Part shown: in pieces, positions 1 through 5,898 of the stretch | Numbering within the stretch: the first letter of the stretch is position 1 | Layout: each line of letters opens with the position of its first letter | DNA from: JAYEIH01 sp034659995 | GTDB lineage: Archaea; Methanobacteriota_B; Thermococci; Methanofastidiosales; B48-G16 | Assembly: GCA_034659995.1 (NCBI GenBank) | Contig: JAYEIH010000044.1 | Location: forward strand, 1 to 17,930 | Direction of reading: 5' to 3' | Length of the DNA: 17,930 nt | Program-made: the position numbers and the translations under genes | The notes under the pieces: generated by a model | The model's database searches: none | Seen by the model: only the letters and a program-made list of their open reading frames with translations | Told to the model about the DNA's origin: nothing

Positions 1-1291
1 TCTCTCTTTTCACCTTCAGTTTGAGCCCTTCTACCCCTATAACTTCCACCCTCTCTCCTCTTTCAATCTTTTTATCACTGTACACGTTCCATCTCTCGCC
101 GCGTGCACGAATCTGACCTTCGGGATCAATATCCGTATCGGCGGTGCCTCTTACTCCAAGCATCTGCTCTTTTCCCGTTGTAGGTTTTGTTTTTCTGAGT
201 TTCAAGGCCTTTGATATACCAAAAACAAAGAATGCCCCTACACAGAATGTTACTATAAGAACGAGATACCTAAAGTTGGTAAAAAACTCCCTGCTCACCA
301 TCCAGTGCACCTCCCCTGTGGTCGAAAACAGAAACATAGATCCGAAAAAGAAGGATAGAACTCCGGCTATGGTAAATAGACCAAAGGTTGGAGTAAGCAG
401 TTCTATGACAAAAAACAGGATTCCCAGCCCTATAAGAAGGAAACCACCTATATTGAAGCCTATATATCCTTGGGCAATTATTCCAAGGCCAAGGCAGAGA
501 GCTCCCACTGTCTCCGGAACATGCCATCCGGGAGTTGTAAACCCAAAAAACAAACCTAAAATCCCTATGGTGATCAGGAAATAGGCAATATTGGGATCTG
601 TTATTGTCATGATAAACTTATCTTTTATTGAGGGTTCAATAATCTTTATTTCCGCGTTGACGATATTCAGTCTACCTTCCATTCCCTTTAACTGCATTCC
701 ATCCGCTTTTTCTATAAAGTCCTGGAGATCATCCGCCTGAAGCTCTATCATCCCCTTCTCCAGAGCTGATTGCGGAGTAAGACTAAGGTTTTCCGTGACA
801 AACTTCTCCGCCACATCGGGATCCCTCCCATGACCCTCTGCCAGCGATCTCATATAGGCCGTGTAATAATTAATTACTTTTTCAGGAGCCTCCATGATTT
901 TCCCTGACTGGGGATCGTAACCCATTATAGGCTCACAGGCACCTATGGAGGTACTTGGAGCCATTACAACAAAATTAGAGGCCATTGCTATGTATGTTCC
1001 AGCGGAAGCTGCCATAGAACCCTCGGGGCTGACAAAAACGACTACCGGAATAGTAGAAGAGTTCATTTTCTTGATTATATCTTTCATTACGTCTCCTCTT
1101 CCTCCTGGTGTATCAATCTCTATAATCAATGCCGTTCCATCGGTATTGGCCTTATCTATGGCATTATCGATCACCCTCTGAGTTGCCAGCCCTATTTCCC
1201 CTTCCACCTCAACAACGTAAAGATTTTTGGTTGAGGAGAGTACCGGCAAGATGAGAAGTGCGAGAAGCACTACCAGTATAATCCTTTTCAT
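1..1291 (-). CDS. nfeD: NfeD family membrane serine protease (ClpP class), cut by left edge
   Basis: Not a complete frame in this window because the stop lies beyond base 1; I translated it by hand from the ATG at 1291 and it stays open for 430 codons. Residues 1-20 form a signal peptide, then a ClpP-like domain (about 23-200) carries AASAGTY with the catalytic Ser96, and Lys138 sits in EAPEKV, matching the Ser97/Lys138 dyad known for Pyrococcus PH1510. Several membrane segments follow (about 233-360, including FTTPGWHVPETVG and LTPTFGLF), then a C-terminal OB-fold NfeD domain (about 372 on). PH1510 is about 440 residues, so only a few residues are missing. The family cleaves hydrophobic regions of membrane proteins such as stomatin partners; no stomatin gene is visible here, but it could lie beyond the edge. 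The gene follows the CDIN1-like gene by 25 bp but appears to have its own promoter. Confidence 0.95.
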   Translation of the reverse strand, partial: MKRIILVVLLALLILPVLSSTKNLYVVEVEGEIGLATQRVIDNAIDKANTDGTALIIEIDTPGGRGDVMKDIIKKMNSSTIPVVVFVSPEGSMAASAGTYIAMASNFVVMAPSTSIGACEPIMGYDPQSGKIMEAPEKVINYYTAYMRSLAEGHGRDPDVAEKFVTENLSLTPQSALEKGMIELQADDLQDFIEKADGMQLKGMEGRLNIVNAEIKIIEPSIKDKFIMTITDPNIAYFLITIGILGLFFGFTTPGWHVPETVGALCLGLGIIAQGYIGFNIGGFLLIGLGILFFVIELLTPTFGLFTIAGVLSFFFGSMFLFSTTGEVHWMVSREFFTNFRYLVLIVTFCVGAFFVFGISKALKLRKTKPTTGKEQMLGVRGTADTDIDPEGQIRARGERWNVYSDKKIERGERVEVIGVEGLKLKVKRE

Positions 1292-1315
1292 GTTTTTACC
1301 TATATGTTCTATACA

Positions 1316-1321
1316 TTTATA
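1316..1321 (-). promoter_or_regulatory. Predicted TATA box of nfeD
   Basis: TATAAA on the minus strand, overlapping the stop codon of the upstream CDIN1-like gene and centred about 27 nt before the nfeD ATG. That spacing would give a leaderless or nearly leaderless transcript, as inferred for several other genes in this window. Inference from position and sequence only. Confidence 0.4.
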
Positions 1322-2075
1322 CTTTTTCCCCATCTTCAAAAAACTCCTTGGAGCAGACGAGAACCCTATCGGAAAAGCTGGTCAGTCTATCGAGATGTCC
1401 TGCCCAGTAAACAATGAGCCCTGAGCCAAAAAGCCGTACATAGGGATTGAGCTGACCCTTAAAATCCTCCTTAAACTTGATCAGATCGCCGAACCCTGCC
1501 TTGCTTTCTACCCAGCGTACCTCCAGCCCATTAAGCGAAAAAGGGGTTGTAAGGAGAAAATCTGGTGTTTTCCTAAAATTTTCCTCTCTTGCGCCTTCTT
1601 CAGTTATAAATTTAATATTTTTCTTTATAAGCCAATTTTTTGTTCTTTCTTCGCAGCTGACACCACTTTTCGTCTGCAATTCAATAAATTTTGGAGAATA
1701 AACTATATCTTTTTCTACAACTTTCTTTATTTCCCTTTTTATTCTTTTATTTTTAATTTTATCCGGTTCTTTTAGATTTTCCTTAAATTTTTTTTTGGAA
1801 AAGATATCCTGAAAAACAAAAGAGGCTGTTAACACAGGGGCGAACTCGTACTCCTCTGCAATCTCCATAATGCTTTTTCCCCTATCCCATTTTTTTCTCA
1901 GGATCTTCCTCTTTTTCTTTATCTTGTAGTATCTTCTCTTTACCTTTCTAACTATCTTTTGAGAAAGTAACGATAGAAGTAAGTCTCTTTCCACATTAAA
2001 CTCTTTCATAAGCGAGTTTACGTCATCCGTACTATTCAACTTCTTATAAATCTTTTTGTAAACTTCATATTTCAT
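1317..2075 (-). CDS. CDIN1/C15orf41-like TPD-motif nuclease (PD-(D/E)XK fold), archaeal homologue
   Basis: A 252-residue protein. The N-terminal part (about 1-95) is basic and helical with HTH-like segments, including YEFAPVLTASFVFQDIF, which aligns with YAPSLMARLILERF of human CDIN1 as I recall it. The C-terminal nuclease core has E143, KTPDFLL (TPD at 170-172), then WVESKAGFGD (E190, K192), followed by FGSGLIVYWAGH. CDIN1 has KTPDFIL, WIESKASFGD and FGPGLVIYWYG at the same spacings. Human CDIN1 binds codanin-1 and is mutated in congenital dyserythropoietic anaemia type I; the role of the archaeal proteins is not known to me. All catalytic-type acidic residues are present. It starts inside the end of the DUF1699-like gene (11-bp overlap) behind an AAGGTGA Shine-Dalgarno, so it is translated from the operon. 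The gene is very AT- and lysine-rich. Confidence 0.88.
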   Translation of the reverse strand: MKYEVYKKIYKKLNSTDDVNSLMKEFNVERDLLLSLLSQKIVRKVKRRYYKIKKKRKILRKKWDRGKSIMEIAEEYEFAPVLTASFVFQDIFSKKKFKENLKEPDKIKNKRIKREIKKVVEKDIVYSPKFIELQTKSGVSCEERTKNWLIKKNIKFITEEGAREENFRKTPDFLLTTPFSLNGLEVRWVESKAGFGDLIKFKEDFKGQLNPYVRLFGSGLIVYWAGHLDRLTSFSDRVLVCSKEFFEDGEKV

Positions 2076-2460
2076 TATTTTTCACCTTATTTAAGTAATA
2101 ATAAATTGTTCTTCTTGGAATTCCGAGTTCTTCCGATATTTCAATTACAGAGCTCCCGGCATTGCGGAGGTCAAGCATCTTGTCTATATCATCTTCAGTA
2201 TACTTTTTCGGTCTTCCAACATTAAAACTCCCCTTTTTCAGTGATATCCCTACCTTTCTCAGTGCCTTTTTTACTCGTTCAGATGTCAGAGTGTACAAAC
2301 TTGGAGGGCAGAGTATTGTGTTCAGATTCGGAGCATTCTCCAGTAGAGCAACTACGATATCTATCGAAGGTCTTACTGAAAGATATACTATCTCTTCCTC
2401 TATACCCTTCTCAATCTCATTGATAACTTCTTCCTTGTCCGTAATCTTCAGTACCTTCAG
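2065..2460 (-). CDS. DUF1699-like small protein with C-terminal helix-turn-helix, CTG start
   Basis: A 131-residue protein if it begins at CTG 2460. The N-terminal half (about 1-75) has the pattern of the methanogen DUF1699 family: a short strand (KVLKI), EEEIVYLSVRPS, then NLNTILCPPSLYTLTSERV. The C-terminal part (about 82-124, GRPKKYTEDD to RRTIYYYL) is a classic HTH of the resolvase/Hin type, so DNA binding is likely. The frame is open upstream to a TTG at 2532, but that stretch encodes the end of the 366-residue protein in another frame. GGAGGTGATC at 2463-2472 stands two bases before the CTG, and the family begins with a residue pattern matching (M)KVLKI. The SD overlaps the TGA of the upstream gene, suggesting coupled translation. 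The family assignment comes from memory of its pattern. Confidence 0.7.
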   Translation of the reverse strand: MKVLKITDKEEVINEIEKGIEEEIVYLSVRPSIDIVVALLENAPNLNTILCPPSLYTLTSERVKKALRKVGISLKKGSFNVGRPKKYTEDDIDKMLDLRNAGSSVIEISEELGIPRRTIYYYLNKVKNNEI

Positions 2461-2462
2461 AT

Positions 2463-2472
2463 GATCACCTCC
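2463..2472 (-). promoter_or_regulatory. Strong Shine-Dalgarno that sets a CTG start
   Basis: GGAGGTGATC on the minus strand is a near-perfect complement of the 16S rRNA 3' end. It contains the stop codon of the upstream 366-residue gene (2465-2467) and ends two bases before CTG at 2460. The same element with the same 2-base gap precedes the ATA of GGGP synthase. Confidence 0.75.
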
Positions 2473-3565
2473 GCAAATGCTTAAGGAACTCCCGCGTTTT
2501 TGGCTGAAGGTCCTTTGACCCGATAACACCAAGAGATCTGAACTCCTCCAGTTTTTTTTCCAATGTTTTTCTCTTTATACCAAAGTATCGTAGAGTTCTC
2601 TCTATATTATCCGTAACTGTATAGTATACCACGGCTCCAACAACAAAGCTTTTTTCGTATTTCCCAAGAGTATGCAGCTTTTCCTCTATTTTTTCCTTTG
2701 CTTCTATTATCTCTCTGTACTCTCCAAACTTTTCCATGGGGATATCTCTTGAGAGGGAGGGAAATATTCCTGCGTATCGTTCTCTTTCATACTTCCCCTT
2801 TTTCAGGTAGAACATTGCCAGATCAAAAATAAATGCATCCTTACCAAGAGGTGCATATGAAATTGAGAGGATTTTTCTGATATAGCTACTTTTTAGAAGC
2901 CCTCTCTTTTTTTTATGAAGTTTAAAACTTTTTATTTTCTTTTTATTCTTTATAGAGCTTCTGTACTCTTTCAAAGATAGGTTTCTCTTTTTTGTTCCGG
3001 AGTTACGCTTCATATAAATGCTAACAGAGCTCAATTTGCTCTTGCGATTATCTAAAAATTTTGAAATTCCTCTGTAATTTTTCCTTTCCTGAGGGGTAAA
3101 ATTACCCAATTTAACCATATAATCACCGGATAGAGGAATGTTTTCCAGAATTTCAAATCGATACACACCCTCTTCATTTTTGCAAAGTTTAAGTTTCCTG
3201 TTCAGATGCTTTACTGCGTCTTTTCCTCTGTATGTCTTATCATTTTTCAGCATTATTGATTCTTCCAGATGTCCTACCGCTATTTTATGCGCGGAGATGG
3301 CATAAGAGTTTCTTTCATACGTAGATTTTTTGAGCTGCGCTCTTTTTCTAAAGGAATATTCAGAGCCTTTAAGGCCCTTTAGCGGATAATATGGATTTTG
3401 AAATCCATAAAAATCCATTTTTTCCTTTAAATTTTCTAAAATTGATAAGTTATCCAAAAATTGGAAATATAGGTCTTTAAAACACTCCTTGTCTCTCAGG
3501 CCCTCCCGCTCAAAGCTATATTCCAATGAGTCTAAAAAATTATTTACCTTGTAGGTCAGACTCAT
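2465..3565 (-). CDS. Unknown basic 366-residue protein
   Basis: I do not recognise this family. The protein is rich in Lys, Arg, Tyr and Phe, with no signal peptide or membrane segment. Residues 165-230 are strongly basic (for example KNKKKIKSFKLHKKKRGLLK), which suggests nucleic-acid binding. The C-terminal part (about 300-345, KSFVVGAVVYYTVTDN then IERTLRYFGIKRKTLEKKL) resembles the last helices of a cyclin/TFB repeat or an HTH, with an alanine/valine-rich helix followed by a recognition-like helix; this is a weak resemblance only. The ATG overlaps the GGGP synthase stop (ATGA at 3562-3565), and its own stop lies inside the next gene's Shine-Dalgarno, so it sits firmly in the operon between the lipid gene and the CDIN1-like nuclease. 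The gene is AT-rich compared with GGGP synthase. Confidence 0.85.
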   Translation of the reverse strand: MSLTYKVNNFLDSLEYSFEREGLRDKECFKDLYFQFLDNLSILENLKEKMDFYGFQNPYYPLKGLKGSEYSFRKRAQLKKSTYERNSYAISAHKIAVGHLEESIMLKNDKTYRGKDAVKHLNRKLKLCKNEEGVYRFEILENIPLSGDYMVKLGNFTPQERKNYRGISKFLDNRKSKLSSVSIYMKRNSGTKKRNLSLKEYRSSIKNKKKIKSFKLHKKKRGLLKSSYIRKILSISYAPLGKDAFIFDLAMFYLKKGKYERERYAGIFPSLSRDIPMEKFGEYREIIEAKEKIEEKLHTLGKYEKSFVVGAVVYYTVTDNIERTLRYFGIKRKTLEKKLEEFRSLGVIGSKDLQPKTREFLKHLRR

Positions 3566-4287
3566 TTTACTCCCTTTACAGCATCTACCAGATCCTTCAG
3601 CTTCTCAAAACTCTCCTCGGCAATTGTGCCTGTGACAAGTATATCAGCGGCCTTTGATATCCGAACTGCCTCCTTTTTTTCTCTTATCCCACCGCCAACT
3701 ATCACCGGAATATCTACCGCTTTTTTTACATACCGTATCATCTCTATGGGCACGGGGTTTGATGCGCCAGACCCTGCCTCAAGATAGACAAATTTCATGC
3801 CCATATACTGTGCTGCCAGTGCGTAAGAGGCCGCAATTTTAGGTTTATGCCGTGGAAGTGGATCTGCCTCACCGATAAATCCAGCAGACTCTCCGGGCTC
3901 TACGATCAGATAGGCCATGGGCAGAGGTTCAAGGCCAAGACGTTTTACCTGAAAGGCTCCAAGAGCCTGAGCCTTGGTGATGAAGTAGGGGTTCCGTGAG
4001 TTTAGAAGGGACATAAAAAATATTGCATCTGCACGGCCACTTATTCCACCGACTCCGCCCGGAAAAAGAATGACAGGGAGATCCACCGATTTTTTTATCG
4101 TTTCTATGAGAGTGTCCAGCTCTGCTCCGGTAACCTGTGTTGATCCTCCTATAAGAACCGCGTCTGTACTAACCTCTGCCAGGTTTTGCAGTATTTTTTC
4201 ATTCCTTAATGGAGAATCCGGATCGATAAGGGTGAAATGAACTGTTTCCTTTTTACATTTCTTTTTGAGATAGCTCTCTACGTTTAT
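3562..4287 (-). CDS. Geranylgeranylglyceryl phosphate synthase, ATA start
   Basis: Makes the first ether bond of archaeal membrane lipids from sn-glycerol-1-phosphate and geranylgeranyl diphosphate in the cytosol. From ATA at 4287 the protein has 241 residues, a normal family length. Landmarks of the TIM barrel: HFTLIDPD (17-24), IGGST (46-50), ILFPGG (73-78), ADAIFFMSLLNS (86-97), YLEAGSGA (168-175), VGGGIR (197-202) and TGT (219-221). The first ATG/GTG/TTG in frame is a GTG at 4086, which would remove the essential IDPD strand and the first GGS loop, while an in-frame TAA lies just upstream of the ATA. INVESY lines up with the usual MKVEDY-type N terminus. AAGGTGATC at 4290-4298 stands two bases before the ATA, and a TATA box at 4320-4328 fits this start. 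Head gene of the operon with the 366-residue protein, the HTH protein and the CDIN1-like nuclease. Confidence 0.95.
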   Translation of the reverse strand: MNVESYLKKKCKKETVHFTLIDPDSPLRNEKILQNLAEVSTDAVLIGGSTQVTGAELDTLIETIKKSVDLPVILFPGGVGGISGRADAIFFMSLLNSRNPYFITKAQALGAFQVKRLGLEPLPMAYLIVEPGESAGFIGEADPLPRHKPKIAASYALAAQYMGMKFVYLEAGSGASNPVPIEMIRYVKKAVDIPVIVGGGIREKKEAVRISKAADILVTGTIAEESFEKLKDLVDAVKGVK

Positions 4288-4289
4288 TT

Positions 4290-4328
4290 GATCACCTTAA
4301 AAATTTTTGCAATTCTGAGAATATAAAT
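4290..4328 (-). promoter_or_regulatory. GGGP synthase promoter and Shine-Dalgarno
   Basis: CATTTATATT (TATA box about 4320-4328) on the minus strand predicts a start of transcription near 4299. That leaves a leader of about 12 nt which is almost entirely the SD AAGGTGATC (4290-4298). The geometry supports translation from the ATA at 4287 and no upstream start. Confidence 0.6.
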
Positions 4329-4542
4329 GTTTGGGAGGGGTGTTGGGTTGGGCCTGAGCTAAAGAAAAAGGTCCATTGTTACAATAATTTACGCCCCTTT
4401 TCATCTGTATGTTCCCGTTTAAAGGTTCCGCTCCATCTCTTTCCAACTTTCCAAGAGAGTAAAAAACTCGAAGAAAGAAGAGGGTCCCCGATTTACACGT
4501 ATCTTTGGCCAATGTTTGTTTTCTTTGTTGCACTTTTTCCTC
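4299..4542 (-). other. Intergenic stretch with G-quadruplex motif; weak 78-codon frame
   Basis: Between the LRR gene and the GGGP synthase promoter. A minus-strand frame at 4297-4533 begins with GTG behind GGAGG, right after the LRR stop codon, but its 78-residue product has a low-complexity, non-protein-like composition and no recognisable domain, so I do not call it a gene. The stretch holds a G-rich motif on the plus strand (4333-4352) just upstream of the GGGP synthase TATA box. No tRNA-like fold was found. Confidence 0.5.
4333..4352 (+). other. G-quadruplex motif upstream of the GGGP synthase promoter
   Basis: Four G-tracts of at least three on the plus strand, separated by A, TGTT and TT, within exactly 20 bases. 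It ends five bases from the TATA box of the minus-strand GGGP synthase gene, at and above the position where TFB would contact DNA. It stands out in an otherwise AT-rich intergenic region. Confidence 0.6.
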
Positions 4543-5847
4543 CTACCTTCTCACCACATGCACCACGAAAACGAGAACTACAAGAATACCAACAATTCCG
4601 AGGTAGATGAGAGTGTTGTCCTTTTGCGGTGGAGAACTCGGAGGAAAAGAAGACGTTTGTGTTGGAAAGGACGTAGAAGAAAGCACGGGCCCGGGACTTT
4701 CTGGTGCGGTCTTCCTAAGTTCGACTCTTTTCTCTAGCTCTTTCAAAGAGTCAGAATCCACTGGATTATCTCGTACGTCAACAGTGAGCATGCCATCGCT
4801 ATCCTTCTTTGAAAGTTCAATGAGAGGAGAGATATAAGAGATATTGTTCTTGGAAAGATCTAATAAAGAAAGATTCGTGAGATGGCGAAGGGGTGAAAGG
4901 TCGGAGATATTGTTATCGGCAAGATCCAGCCAGTATACAGAGGTAAGGGTAGAGAGAGGAGAAATATCGGAAATGCACGTTTCATTGACATAGAGTTGTT
5001 TGAGGTTCGTCAAATTCGCAATTGGCGAGATATCAGAGACGCTTTTACCTCCAATTGAGAGAATTTCTATGTTTGTGAGATTAGCAAGGGGGGTAGTATC
5101 AAAGATCTTGTTACGCCCAAGAGATAAGTGTTTAAGAGAGGTGAGCGTGGTAAGTGGGGAGAGATCGGTGATCTTGTTAGTATCAAGATTTAGTTTTTCC
5201 AAGGTTTCAAGATTAGCGAGAGGAGTGATATCGGAGATATTATTCTTGGAAAGATCTATCACTGTAAGGTTTGTCAGATTGGAAAGAGGGGAGAGGTCGG
5301 AAATAACATTACCCTGGAGATATAACTTTTCGAGGTTTGTAAGGGTGGATAGGGACGTGATATCTGAAATATCATTATAACTAAGGCTGAGTTCTTTAAG
5401 GCTTGTCAGATTGGAAAGAGGAGAGAGGTCTGAAACATCAGTTCGTTCGAGGGAGAGATACGTAAGACTTGAAAGGCTGGAAAGTGGTGAGATATCAACA
5501 ACAGGATTAACACCAAGATCTATATGTTTGATTTTGGTAAGATTAGCGAGAGGAGAGAGATCGGCAATCTCACCACAACAATGAGCTAAATATGTAAGAT
5601 TTTTACAGTACTGCAGTCCTTCTATGTTTTCTATGAACCTATCTCCTAAATCCAAAACCTCTATCTTTCTCAGATCACTTTTATATATCAACCCACTGGG
5701 CTTCCCGATTTTCTCTCTAATGGCTCTCTCGAAGTATTTGTCAGGAAAGGATACCTCTTGGGAGGCATTCTCATCGCCATAGACGAAAATGGGTAATGAA
5801 ACAATAACGCCCCATATGAACAGGAAGGTTATGTATTTCTTGTACAT
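4543..5847 (-). CDS. Surface leucine-rich-repeat protein, internalin-like
   Basis: A 434-residue protein: signal peptide (1-24), N-terminal cap (FPDKYFERAIREKIGKPSG, 34-52) of the type that precedes bacterial internalin-like repeats, and twelve 22-residue leucine-rich repeats whose SDLSPL-like motif starts at 95, 117, 139 and so on to 337 with no slip. A Ser/Thr/Pro-rich stalk (381-408) follows, then one membrane helix (411-430) ending HVVRR. The protein should therefore be exported and held by its C terminus with the repeats outside, probably binding proteins or another cell. N-x-S/T sites recur in the repeats (NLT), compatible with archaeal N-glycosylation. The repeat type is typical of bacteria, so acquisition by transfer is plausible. 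A terminator-like hairpin separates it from the upstream Cys-rich gene. ATG 5847 is preceded by GAAGTGAG, a fair SD. Confidence 0.92.
   Translation of the reverse strand: MYKKYITFLFIWGVIVSLPIFVYGDENASQEVSFPDKYFERAIREKIGKPSGLIYKSDLRKIEVLDLGDRFIENIEGLQYCKNLTYLAHCCGEIADLSPLANLTKIKHIDLGVNPVVDISPLSSLSSLTYLSLERTDVSDLSPLSNLTSLKELSLSYNDISDITSLSTLTNLEKLYLQGNVISDLSPLSNLTNLTVIDLSKNNISDITPLANLETLEKLNLDTNKITDLSPLTTLTSLKHLSLGRNKIFDTTPLANLTNIEILSIGGKSVSDISPIANLTNLKQLYVNETCISDISPLSTLTSVYWLDLADNNISDLSPLRHLTNLSLLDLSKNNISYISPLIELSKKDSDGMLTVDVRDNPVDSDSLKELEKRVELRKTAPESPGPVLSSTSFPTQTSSFPPSSPPQKDNTLIYLGIVGILVVLVFVVHVVRR
4774..5565 (-). repeat. Twelve in-frame 66-bp leucine-rich-repeat units
   Basis: Residues 95-358 of the LRR protein fall into twelve units of exactly 22 residues (66 bp) with consensus SDLSPLxNLTNLxxLxLxxN, final position I or V. 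Units are diverged at DNA level, but motifs such as the one encoding DLSPLSNLT recur almost unchanged at 139, 183 and others, so unit gain or loss by recombination is possible. Confidence 0.9.
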
Positions 5848-5860
5848 TTTTTCTCACTTC

Positions 5861-5898
5861 TAAAAAAATAAAAAGGAAAATATTTATTATTTTTCCTT
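5861..5898 (-). terminator. Hairpin plus T-run after the Cys-rich gene
   Basis: On the minus strand, directly after the TAG at 5899-5901, AAGGAAAA and TTTTCCTT (5891-5898 and 5873-5880) form an 8-bp perfect stem with a 10-nt loop. TTTATTTTTTTA follows. This has the form of an intrinsic terminator and would separate the Cys-rich gene from the LRR gene, although read-through is possible. The AT-rich loop could also contain the LRR gene's TATA box. Confidence 0.5.

Noticed and set aside
144..584. Plus-strand frame of 146 codons
   Set aside because: Antisense to the membrane part of nfeD, which is clearly the real gene.
2461..2532. TTG-started N-terminal extension of the DUF1699-like protein
   Set aside because: Covers the end of the 366-residue gene in another frame, lacks an SD and has no family similarity.
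4297..4533. 78-codon minus-strand frame after the LRR gene, GTG start behind GGAGG
   Set aside because: The product has a low-complexity, unstructured composition, overlaps the GGGP synthase promoter and resembles no domain.
4329..4540. Possible tRNA (GGTTCCGCTCC resembles a T-loop)
   Set aside because: No T-stem, acceptor stem or anticodon arm could be folded around it.
5000..5380. Plus-strand frame of 126 codons with repeats
   Set aside because: Antisense of the LRR array; its periodicity comes from the 66-bp repeats.
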